A DNA stretch of 11,292 nucleotides from Deltaproteobacteria bacterium. GTDB taxonomy: Bacteria; Desulfobacterota; Deferrimicrobia; Deferrimicrobiales; Deferrimicrobiaceae. The notes below the pieces were generated by a model. It had not been told where the DNA came from. It did not search any database and saw only the letters and a list, made by a program, of their open reading frames with translations. The position numbers and the translations under genes are program-made. Positions 1 to 6,093 of the stretch are shown piece by piece (positions within the stretch are counted from its first letter, which is position 1; each line of letters begins with the position of its first letter). The DNA is taken from assembly GCA_021802685.1 (NCBI GenBank), contig JAJZRM010000051.1, positions 1 to 11,292 on the forward strand. Reading direction: 5' to 3'.

Positions 1-14
1 AAGCCTAAGCCCCC

Positions 15-44
15 TTGCCGCGCCGCGGGGAAGTGGCGTATCGT
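15..44 (+). promoter_or_regulatory. Candidate sigma-70-type promoter upstream of the aminotransferase pair
   Basis: TTGCCG at 15-20 and TATCGT at 39-44 are separated by 18 bases, a weak but properly spaced -35/-10 pair. A second possible -10 hexamer, TACACT, lies at 45-50. The element closely resembles a candidate promoter at 4357-4386 on the other strand. The 89 bases before the first gene contain nothing else I can recognise, and the upstream gene lies outside the window. Confidence 0.25.
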
Positions 45-89
45 TACACTTTGTCATCGACGGCCCGTGCGCCGTGAACGGGGGGATGG

Positions 90-1289
90 ATGCCCGCTGC
101 GCAGGAGATCCGCGAAGCGATCCGCCAGGGATCGTGGATCCGGAAGATGTTCGAGGAGGGAACGCTCCTCAAGGCCGAGCGGGGCGCGGCGAACGTGTTC
201 GACTTCACCCTCGGAAATCCGTACGGGGACCCGCCCGCACCCCTCGCGGCGGAGCTGGCCCGCCTCGCCGCGTCCCCGCCCCCGGGGCTGCACAAGTACA
301 TGCCCAACGCCGGTTTCCCGGAGGTCCGCGCCGCCGTCGCACAGGCCCTGTCGCGCGCGACGGGACTCCCCTTCGCCGGGGACCTCGTCGTGATGACCGT
401 GGGGGCCGCCGGCGCGTTGACCGTGTCCCTGCGCGCGCTGCTTTCGCCGGGGGACGAGGTGATCGTCCTCGCCCCCTACTTCGTGGAGTACCTTTTTTAC
501 GTGCGCAACGCGGGCGGCGTGCCCGTTCCGGTCGACACGGACGAACGGTTCCGCCTCGACCTGCGCGCCGTCGAGGCGTCGCTCACGCCGAAGACCCGGG
601 CGATCCTGCTCAACACCCCGAACAATCCGACCGGCGCCGTATATCCCGAAGAGGAGCTCGCGGGGCTCGACGGGGTGCTGGCCGCCGCGGAACGGCGGTT
701 CGGGACCGCGATCTACGCGATCTCCGACGAGCCGTACCGCAAGATCGTCTTCGAGGGCGTCCCGTTCGCGCCGCCGGCCGCCTCGCTTCGGAACGCGCTC
801 GTCGCATACTCGCACTCCAAGGACCTGAACCTCCCCGGCGAGCGGATCGGGTATCTCGCCGTCTCCCCGCGCGCCGCGGACGCCGCGGAAGTGGCCGAAG
901 CGTGCGTCTTCTGCAACCGGGTCCTCGGGTTCGTGAACGCGCCGGCGATCCTGCAGCTCGCCGTGGCGAAGTTCCAGGACCTTCCCGCCGACGTCTCCGT
1001 GTACCAGGAGAACCGGGACGTCCTGCTCGGGGCGCTGGCGGGAGCCGGGATCGAATGCGTTCCTCCCGGCGGAGCGTTCTACCTCTTCCCGAAATCCCCC
1101 GTGCCCGACGAAATGGCCTTCGTGGCCGCGGCGCGGGAGGAAAACATCCTCGTGGTCCCGGGAAGCGGGTTCGGGCGCGGCGGCCATTTCCGCCTCGCCT
1201 TCTGCGTTTCCCCCGACACGGCCCGGCGGTCCGTTCCCGCCTGGGAGCGGCTCGGAGACCGGTTCCGGGGGACGGGAGGGAAACGGTGA
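90..1289 (+). CDS. Pyridoxal-phosphate-dependent class I/II aminotransferase
   Basis: This 399-residue protein is a fold-type I aminotransferase of the aspartate aminotransferase superfamily, expected to move an amino group from an amino acid to a 2-oxoacid in the cytoplasm. Visible hallmarks are the NNPTG motif (N179), D213 and Y216 in SDEPY for the PLP ring and phenol, the Schiff-base lysine K244 in YSHSKD, and R368 in FRLAF for the substrate carboxylate. Length is normal for the family. The N-terminus SWIRKMFEEG followed by FDFTLGNP resembles uncharacterised Geobacter-type aspartate-aminotransferase-like enzymes, so the substrate cannot be named. I chose ATG 90 because it directly precedes this conserved N-terminus; only a G-run stands in for a Shine-Dalgarno sequence. 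The stop overlaps the start of hisC, so the two are probably co-transcribed and translationally coupled, which hints at an amino-acid biosynthetic role. Confidence 0.9.
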   Translation: MPAAQEIREAIRQGSWIRKMFEEGTLLKAERGAANVFDFTLGNPYGDPPAPLAAELARLAASPPPGLHKYMPNAGFPEVRAAVAQALSRATGLPFAGDLVVMTVGAAGALTVSLRALLSPGDEVIVLAPYFVEYLFYVRNAGGVPVPVDTDERFRLDLRAVEASLTPKTRAILLNTPNNPTGAVYPEEELAGLDGVLAAAERRFGTAIYAISDEPYRKIVFEGVPFAPPAASLRNALVAYSHSKDLNLPGERIGYLAVSPRAADAAEVAEACVFCNRVLGFVNAPAILQLAVAKFQDLPADVSVYQENRDVLLGALAGAGIECVPPGGAFYLFPKSPVPDEMAFVAAAREENILVVPGSGFGRGGHFRLAFCVSPDTARRSVPAWERLGDRFRGTGGKR

Positions 1290-2332
1290 CCGTCACGTTC
1301 CGGCGGAACATCGCCCGCATGGAAGGGTACGTCCCCGGCGAGCAGCCCCAGGAGCCGGGATACGTCAAGCTGAACACGAACGAGAACCCGTACCCGCCGT
1401 CGCCGGAGGTGCGCAAGGCGATCCTCTCGGAAGCCGGCGAACGCCTGCGGCTCTACCCCGACCCCGGGGCGACCGCGTTGCGGCGGCAGGCCGCCCTCAC
1501 GTACGGGTTCGACCTTTCGCGGATCATCGCCGGGAACGGCTCGGACGACCTGCTGGCGATGGTGGCGAAGGCGTTCATCGGCGAGAAGGACGCCATTGCG
1601 TGCGCCATGCCCACGTACACGCTGTACGACACGCTGGTCCGGATCCAGGGCGGGAAATTCATCGGCGTCCCGTACCCCGCGGACTACTCCCTGCCGAAGG
1701 CGCTCGCGGCGAGGAAGGCCCGCGTGACCGTGGTGGCCAGCCCGAACTCCCCGTCGGGCACCGCCGTCCCGCGCGGCGTTCTCGCCGCTCTCGCCGACGC
1801 CGTCCCCGGCATCCTGGTCATCGACGAGGCGTACGCCGACTTCGCCGACGACACCGCCCTTTCGCTGGCGCGGGAACGGGAAAACGTCGTCGTCCTGCGC
1901 ACGTTCTCCAAGTCGTTCTCCCTGGCGGGGATGCGGATCGGGTTGGGGTTCGCCCACCCGGGGATCATCGAGGGGCTGAACAAGGTCAAGGATTCGTACA
2001 ACATGAACCGCCTGTCGATCGCGGCGGGAACGGCGGCGCTCGCCGACATCGGGTGGATGGAAAAAAACGCCGCGAGGATCCGGAAGACCCGCCAAGCTCT
2101 TGCCGAGGCGCTGCCGTCCGTAGGATTCGCGCCGTTCCCGTCCCAGAGCAACTTCATCCTCGCGCGCCGCGCCCGCGGGGGATCGGCCCGGCCGGCCTAC
2201 GAGGCGCTGAAGCGCCGGAAGATCCTTGTGCGGTACTTCGACACCCCGCGCCTCGCGGAGTGCCTTCGGATCACCGTCGGCACGGACCGGGAAACCGCCG
2301 CGCTCATCGATGCGATGAAGGGGATCCGGTAA
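1286..2332 (+). CDS. hisC: Histidinol-phosphate aminotransferase
   Basis: HisC converts imidazole-acetol phosphate and glutamate to histidinol phosphate and 2-oxoglutarate in histidine synthesis. The 348-residue product has the HisC N-terminal motif KLNTNENPYPPSP (28-40), the phosphate-contacting loop GNGSDD (83-88), N154 in SPNSPSG, D180 and Y183 in VIDEAY, the PLP lysine K209 in TFSKSFSLAGMRIG, R217, and C-terminal R328 in LRITVGT. GTG 1286 is preferred because it overlaps the stop of the previous gene (GTGA) and is preceded by GGGAGGG ending five bases upstream. The open frame extends further upstream, but only in the shadow of the first gene. Paralogues acting on tyrosine or phenylalanine exist in this family, so strict histidine specificity is inferred. 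No other his gene is visible in the window. The gene ends 12 bases from a convergent gene, with no room for a normal terminator. Confidence 0.9.
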   Translation: MTVTFRRNIARMEGYVPGEQPQEPGYVKLNTNENPYPPSPEVRKAILSEAGERLRLYPDPGATALRRQAALTYGFDLSRIIAGNGSDDLLAMVAKAFIGEKDAIACAMPTYTLYDTLVRIQGGKFIGVPYPADYSLPKALAARKARVTVVASPNSPSGTAVPRGVLAALADAVPGILVIDEAYADFADDTALSLARERENVVVLRTFSKSFSLAGMRIGLGFAHPGIIEGLNKVKDSYNMNRLSIAAGTAALADIGWMEKNAARIRKTRQALAEALPSVGFAPFPSQSNFILARRARGGSARPAYEALKRRKILVRYFDTPRLAECLRITVGTDRETAALIDAMKGIR

Positions 2333-2344
2333 CCGTTTCCCCTT

Positions 2345-3289
2345 TCAGAGGGTAACCTCCCAGTTCCCCCCTCCCTCGCGGTTCCGCCACCGCACCTGCG
2401 TCCCTCCGGACCCAAGGCGGACGACCGCCTGGAAACAGTGCTCCACCCGGCTTCCCGACGGCCCGAACACGTACGCCTCGAATATGCGCGGCGCCGGAAG
2501 GCGGGCGAGGACGGAGGAACGCTCCGCGAGAAACGCCTCGCGGTCCTCCGCGAAGAACTCCTCGGCCGCCGACGCCGCCCCGGGCGGGAATCCCTTGGCC
2601 TCCATCGGGGACACGTTCACGGCACGCCACGCGGGGTCGCCCCACACCATCCGGGCGGACACGACCTCGCCTTCCTCGTCCCGCATCGTGATGCGGGCGC
2701 AGGTCACCTTGTCGGCGCGCAGCGTCCCGTTCCCGGCGAGGTGGTACAGGTAGTACGGCATCGGCCGGTTCTTGAGGACGGAGAGCGCTTCGGGGATCTC
2801 GATCACCGGCGCGGGACCGTTGCCGGCGTCGACCGCGGCCTTGCACAATGCGGGGGAAGGTTTCTTCCGCATCGCCCCGAAGCCGAACCGGAAGGTCCCG
2901 GCCGCCCGTTCCCCCTCGGCCAGCGGCAGGACCAGCCGGAAGTGCCCCCGGCCCTGCGCGGGAGGAAGGTTCCCCGCCCCCTCCTCGGGAAGGCGGTACA
3001 GGTCGGAAATCAGGTCGTCGGAAGGAACCTCGATCTCGTAAGGGGGGGAGTGCCATTCCGCGCCGCCGCGGGCGGCGGAGAACCGGTAGCGGACGGCGAC
3101 GCACCCGCCCTCCGGGGGTTCGGGGAGTCGGACGTACGCGACCCGCCGGCCGGGAGCGGCGGGAGCCGCGACCTGCGTCGTCCTGTACGGCGGGCCCGCC
3201 CCTTCCCCTTTCGGGGTCACCACGGCATGCAGGAAAACGATCTCCGGACGTTCGGCGCCATCGCGATATTCGCGTCTCAACAGAAACAT
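2345..3289 (-). CDS. Unrecognised 314-residue cytoplasmic protein, probably beta-rich
   Basis: I do not recognise this family. The protein has no signal peptide and no membrane segment. Alternating hydrophobic strands, as in VAYVRLPEPP (50-59) and CVAVRYRFSA (63-72), suggest a beta-sandwich module in residues 1-90. A second beta-rich part covers about 115-200. Residues 240-262 are charged and probably helical. The end is again beta-like, finishing in WRNREGGGNWEV. Aromatic strands of this kind occur in carbohydrate-binding modules, but that is only a resemblance. ATG 3289 is well supported by AAGGAGGT five bases upstream, the best Shine-Dalgarno sequence in the window. It lies 31 bases after the metallopeptidase gene, so it is most likely the last gene of that operon. 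It converges on hisC with 12 bases between the stops. The reading frame and start look real; the function is unknown. Confidence 0.72.
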   Translation of the reverse strand: MFLLRREYRDGAERPEIVFLHAVVTPKGEGAGPPYRTTQVAAPAAPGRRVAYVRLPEPPEGGCVAVRYRFSAARGGAEWHSPPYEIEVPSDDLISDLYRLPEEGAGNLPPAQGRGHFRLVLPLAEGERAAGTFRFGFGAMRKKPSPALCKAAVDAGNGPAPVIEIPEALSVLKNRPMPYYLYHLAGNGTLRADKVTCARITMRDEEGEVVSARMVWGDPAWRAVNVSPMEAKGFPPGAASAAEEFFAEDREAFLAERSSVLARLPAPRIFEAYVFGPSGSRVEHCFQAVVRLGSGGTQVRWRNREGGGNWEVTL

Positions 3290-3320
3290 CCCGAACCTCC
3301 TTATGGTCGGCGGTTATTGC

Positions 3321-3689
3321 CTACTCGTATCCCAGGCGGGCGAGCTCCTCTTCATCCATCCCGAAGTAGTGGCCGATCTCGTGGAGCAGCGTGATCCGGA
3401 TCTCGCGCGAGAGTTCCCCGGGATCCGGAAAATCCTCCTCCAGGGGGCCCCGGTAGACGGAAATCTTGTCGGGGAGGTTCCCGGAGTCCTGGAACGACCG
3501 CTCCGGGAGCGGAACGCCGTGGTAATAGCCGTACAACGTGTCACCGGAGGGAACGCCCAGATCGTCGAGCAGCCAATCGGGCGGCCACTCCTCCACGACC
3601 ACCGCCACGTTCCCCAGCGCGTCCCGGAACATGGCGGGCAACTCCGAGAGCGCCTCCTGGAGCGCACGGTCGAAGCGGGATTTTCCCAT
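3321..3689 (-). CDS. Small zincin-like metallopeptidase (PF06262 type)
   Basis: The 122-residue protein carries HEIGHYFGMDEEEL at 103-116, the extended HExxH motif of the short zincin family once called DUF1025. H103 and H107 would bind zinc and E104 would be the catalytic base; D112 is a likely further ligand by family pattern. The conserved core YGYYHGVPL (53-61) and DKISVYRGP (74-82) also fits. The whole protein is one domain of normal family length, with no signal peptide, so it should be cytoplasmic. Its substrates are unknown, as for the family. ATG 3689 has no Shine-Dalgarno sequence; TAGAAT lies six bases upstream of it, which would suit a leaderless start. The gene sits 34 bases after the 208-residue gene and 31 bases before the 314-residue gene, all on the same strand. 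Confidence 0.85.
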   Translation of the reverse strand: MGKSRFDRALQEALSELPAMFRDALGNVAVVVEEWPPDWLLDDLGVPSGDTLYGYYHGVPLPERSFQDSGNLPDKISVYRGPLEEDFPDPGELSREIRITLLHEIGHYFGMDEEELARLGYE

Positions 3690-3695
3690 GAAAGG

Positions 3696-3701
3696 ATTCT
3701 A
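3696..3701 (-). promoter_or_regulatory. Candidate -10 hexamer for a leaderless metallopeptidase transcript
   Basis: Reading the minus strand, TAGAAT (five of six consensus bases) ends six bases before the ATG at 3689, and no Shine-Dalgarno sequence is present. Transcription starting about seven bases after the hexamer would begin at the ATG itself. No good -35 hexamer is seen 16-19 bases upstream. Confidence 0.3.
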
Positions 3702-3723
3702 CCGCAAACCGGACTCCGCGGCG

Positions 3724-4350
3724 CTACCGGCGACCGCTCCCCCTCATGGCCGAAAAAAAGACGGACCACTCCTCCAGGTTGGGAGAGATCTCCTTCTCGA
3801 GAAGGTCCGCCATGCCTTGCCAGTCCTCCGCCTCATGGGCTTTCAACAGCCGCCGGAGGATCTCGGTGGTGGATGCCGGGGGCTCCGGAAGCTCCCCGCC
3901 GTTTCCATCCTCCCGTTCCGGGAGGCGGAACGCTCCGCTCCGGACGCCGTTGAACACCGCCCCCGCCAGCTCGAAAAAGGTGCCGAGCGATTCCACGCAG
4001 GAAACATAGAGGGATTTCGCCGCGGAGAGATCACCCGCCCGCAGGGAGGAAAGCACCTTCCGGATATCATCGCGCAGCGCGGCGGACAGGTGGATCGCCC
4101 CGTCGAGGGCCTCGTCGATCAGCGCGGAGGGAGTGGTCGTGTGCACGTGGAGTTCGCCGATCTCCTCCACGGGGCGGTCGGCCATCTCCCGCTCCACGCG
4201 GGTGGAGATCTCCCTGCCGTCGACCTCGAGCCGATGGACGATGCGGCGATCGACGGCCGCGCGGCGCGCCGCTTCCTTGACGGCGGATCCGAAGGTCCGC
4301 GGCGCATCGACGTCCCATGCGACTTCCTGCCCGTCGATCCTCAAGCGCAT
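3724..4350 (-). CDS. Unrecognised 208-residue protein between flgM and the metallopeptidase
   Basis: I do not recognise a named family. Residues 1-72 look like a small alpha/beta domain with two similar strand motifs, RIDGQEV (4-10) and EVDGREI (42-48), and ELHVHTTTP (66-74). The rest is mainly helical: about 76-137 forms long helices, 140-160 is a Gly/Pro/Glu-rich linker, and 161-198 ends in EAEDWQGMADLLEKEISPNLEEW. There is no signal peptide or membrane segment. ATG 4350 was chosen because MRLRIDGQEV begins the folded part; an in-frame TTG at 4386 would add 12 residues. There is no Shine-Dalgarno sequence, but TATCTT lies six bases before ATG with TTGCCT 18 bases further up. It follows flgM by 42 bases. 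In many bacteria flgM is followed by flgN, a chaperone for hook-associated proteins, so a flagellar export or regulatory role is possible but unproven. Confidence 0.7.
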   Translation of the reverse strand: MRLRIDGQEVAWDVDAPRTFGSAVKEAARRAAVDRRIVHRLEVDGREISTRVEREMADRPVEEIGELHVHTTTPSALIDEALDGAIHLSAALRDDIRKVLSSLRAGDLSAAKSLYVSCVESLGTFFELAGAVFNGVRSGAFRLPEREDGNGGELPEPPASTTEILRRLLKAHEAEDWQGMADLLEKEISPNLEEWSVFFSAMRGSGRR

Positions 4351-4356
4351 GAAGGG

Positions 4357-4386
4357 AAGATACGCCAACCGCGCGCGGCGAGGCAA
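4357..4386 (-). promoter_or_regulatory. Candidate promoter for a leaderless transcript of the 208-residue gene
   Basis: On the minus strand, TTGCCT (4386-4381), an 18-base spacer and TATCTT (4362-4357) precede ATG 4350 by six bases. It lies in the short gap after the flgM stop. It would allow this gene to be expressed independently of the sigma-28 promoter of flgM. The hexamers match consensus only partly. Confidence 0.35.
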
Positions 4387-4392
4387 CAGAAT

Positions 4393-4596
4393 TCAGCGGG
4401 TGCGTTCCCGGAGCATGCGGACGGCGTCGGATACCATCTTTTCGGCGACCTGCCGTCCGTCGACGCGATAGGTCCCCTTCCGGAGCGCTTCCCGGATCTC
4501 CTCGATCCGCCGGAGCCGCGAAGCGGAAAGAATGGCCACCGCCCGGCCAGCCTCGTCGAAGAGCGCGCCCCAACTCCCTCGATCGGAACCTTTCAC
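4393..4596 (-). CDS. flgM: FlgM-like anti-sigma-28 factor
   Basis: FlgM binds FliA in the cytoplasm and blocks late flagellar transcription until it is exported through the completed hook-basal body. The C-terminal half of this 67-residue protein has the FlgM pattern: IEEIREALRKGTYRVDGRQVA (31-51) followed by the helix EKMVSDAVRML, with GTYRVD as the conserved turn. At 67 residues it is shorter than the usual 90-100, and the normally disordered N-terminal half is largely missing. GTG 4596 is supported by GGAGGA about ten bases upstream; the frame stays open further up, but no ATG, GTG or TTG there looks better. A near-consensus sigma-28 promoter lies at 4643-4670, and fliA lies 2.5 kb away on the other strand, both of which support the call. 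Without the fliA context I would call it only FlgM-like. Confidence 0.72.
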   Translation of the reverse strand: MKGSDRGSWGALFDEAGRAVAILSASRLRRIEEIREALRKGTYRVDGRQVAEKMVSDAVRMLRERTR

Positions 4597-4642
4597 CCGT
4601 CCCTGTCCTCCGTCCCGCGCGGCGATGATACCGGCGGTACCT

Positions 4643-4670
4643 TTATCGACCGGCGGAGAGGGAAACTTTA
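4643..4670 (-). promoter_or_regulatory. Sigma-28 (FliA) promoter upstream of flgM
   Basis: On the minus strand, TAAAGTTT (4670-4663) and GTCGATAA (4650-4643) are separated by 12 bases. The enterobacterial FliA consensus is TAAAGTTT-N11-GCCGATAA, so 15 of 16 element bases match, with one extra spacer base. The predicted start near 4636 gives a leader of about 40 bases that includes the flgM Shine-Dalgarno sequence. The -35 octamer overlaps the -35 hexamer of the divergent response-regulator promoter. Confidence 0.7.
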
Positions 4671-4695
4671 CCCGGAACGAAGGTTTGGGTACACT
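4667..4695 (+). promoter_or_regulatory. Candidate sigma-70 promoter of the response-regulator operon
   Basis: TTTACC (4667-4672) and TACACT (4690-4695) are exactly 17 bases apart, each matching four of six consensus bases. The -10 ends seven bases before ATG 4703 and there is no Shine-Dalgarno sequence, so the mRNA would start at or next to the ATG. It overlaps the sigma-28 promoter of flgM, which reads the other way. Confidence 0.45.
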
Positions 4696-4702
4696 TTATC
4701 CG

Positions 4703-6088
4703 ATGAGAAAAACCCTCCTGATCGCCGAGGACGACGAAGTCACTCTTTCCCTCCTTCGCAAGGTGTTCCAGCGCCCCGACCTGATCGTCCACGAGGCCCG
4801 CACCGGGGTGGAAGCCCTCCGGGTCATCGACCAGAACCCGGTCGACGTCGTCCTCACCGACCTCAAGATGCCGGGCCCGGACGGGCTCGCCGTGCTCGCC
4901 CACTCCCGCAAGACGCGTCCCGACGCCGAAGTGATCCTCATGACCGGGCACGCCACGGTGGAGTCGGCCGTCAACGCCATGAAGATGGGCGCCTTCCATT
5001 ACATCACGAAACCGTTCAGCGTGGACGAGGTCGTCCACCTCGTCGACCGGGTCGTCGAGCTGACCAGTGTCCGCAAGGAGAACACGAGCCTCCGGTCCCT
5101 GGCGCGCGGCCGGGGCGGCCTGGAGAACATCATCGGTGTCAGCGATTCGATCAAGGAGGTCCTCTCGCTGGTGCGGAAGGTGGCGGACACGAACTCCACG
5201 GTCCTGATCACGGGGGAGAGCGGCACGGGGAAGGAGCTCGTCGCGCGGGCCGTGCACTACCTTTCCCCGAGGGCCGACCGGATGCTCGTCCCCATCAACT
5301 GCTCGGCGATCCCCGCGGAGCTGCTGGAAAGCGAACTGTTCGGCCACGTCAAGGGAGCGTTCACGGGGGCGCACGCCACCCGCGCCGGGAAGTTCGAGGC
5401 GGCCCACAACGGGACGATCTTCCTCGACGAGATCGGGGACATGAGCCACCACCTCCAGGCGAAGCTGCTTCGGGTCCTCCAGGAGAAGTCGGTCACGCCG
5501 GTGGGGGGCAACCATCCGGTCCCCGTGGACGTGCGGGTCATCGCCGCCACCAACAAGGACCTGGACGAGGAGGTTTCCGAGGGGAGATTCCGCTCCGACC
5601 TCTTCTTCCGCCTGAACGTGATCCCCATCCGCATCCCGCCCCTGCGGGAGCGGCGGGAGGACATTCCCGTCCTCGCGGCCCACTTCATCGAACGGTACGA
5701 CCGGGAGAAGGGGCGCTCCCTCGACGGGATCCGGAAGGAGCCGCTCGAAATGCTTCGACGCTACCCTTGGCCCGGGAACGTCCGGGAGCTGGAGAACCTC
5801 ATCGAGCGGATCGTGGTCCTCAAGGGGGACGGGTGGATCGAGACGTCGGACCTGCCGGAAAAGGTCCGCCGGGCGGAAGGGTTCCTCCGGACCGCCATCC
5901 CGATGCTGGGCGAAAGCGGGCTGGACATCCGCAGCGCGACGGCCGATTTCGAGAACGCCCTGATCCGCCAGGCGCTGCACCTGGCGGGCGGGAACAAGAA
6001 CCGCGCGGCCGGCCTGCTGGGGCTCAAGCGGACGACCCTCGTGGAGATGATGAAGCGGCGGCATCTCGGCGGGATAGAGAGGCTCTGA
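4703..6088 (+). CDS. NtrC-family sigma-54-dependent response regulator
   Basis: This 461-residue activator has the full NtrC layout. The receiver (1-120) has the acidic pair in AEDDE (9-13), phospho-acceptor D53 in LTDLKMP and K103 in ITKPF. The AAA+ domain (about 142-375) has Walker A GESGTGKE (171-178), the sigma-54-contacting GAFTGA loop (218-223), Walker B TIFLDEIGD (238-246), and the FRSDLFFRLNVIPI segment with arginine fingers. A Fis-type helix-turn-helix ends the protein (about 416-453). It should use ATP hydrolysis to open sigma-54 promoters. ATG 4703 matches the usual receiver start MRKTLLIAEDDE; the frame runs open to 4532 but lacks homology there. The kinase gene follows after five bases. 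Its most obvious target is the -24/-12 promoter of fliA at 7001, so it may be a flagellar master regulator comparable in role to FlgR, FleR or Geobacter FgrM. A specific symbol is not justified. Confidence 0.95.
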   Translation: MRKTLLIAEDDEVTLSLLRKVFQRPDLIVHEARTGVEALRVIDQNPVDVVLTDLKMPGPDGLAVLAHSRKTRPDAEVILMTGHATVESAVNAMKMGAFHYITKPFSVDEVVHLVDRVVELTSVRKENTSLRSLARGRGGLENIIGVSDSIKEVLSLVRKVADTNSTVLITGESGTGKELVARAVHYLSPRADRMLVPINCSAIPAELLESELFGHVKGAFTGAHATRAGKFEAAHNGTIFLDEIGDMSHHLQAKLLRVLQEKSVTPVGGNHPVPVDVRVIAATNKDLDEEVSEGRFRSDLFFRLNVIPIRIPPLRERREDIPVLAAHFIERYDREKGRSLDGIRKEPLEMLRRYPWPGNVRELENLIERIVVLKGDGWIETSDLPEKVRRAEGFLRTAIPMLGESGLDIRSATADFENALIRQALHLAGGNKNRAAGLLGLKRTTLVEMMKRRHLGGIERL

Positions 6089-6093
6089 CCTTC

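Noticed and set aside
51..77. Leaderless micro-ORF starting TTG at 51 after TATCGT
   Set aside because: Eight codons with no further support; coincidence is the simplest explanation.
54..1187. 377-residue open frame on the minus strand opposite the first aminotransferase
   Set aside because: It is a shadow frame typical of GC-rich DNA; the plus-strand frame has all the aminotransferase motifs.
4643..6064. 473-residue open frame on the minus strand opposite the response regulator
   Set aside because: Its sequence is an Arg/Gly/Asp/Val-rich antisense shadow without domains, while the plus strand encodes a complete NtrC-type regulator.
3538..6093. Long upstream part of the open frame that ends with the histidine kinase
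   Set aside because: The residues before 6094 are shadow translation across flgM and the response regulator; kinase homology begins at ATG 6094.
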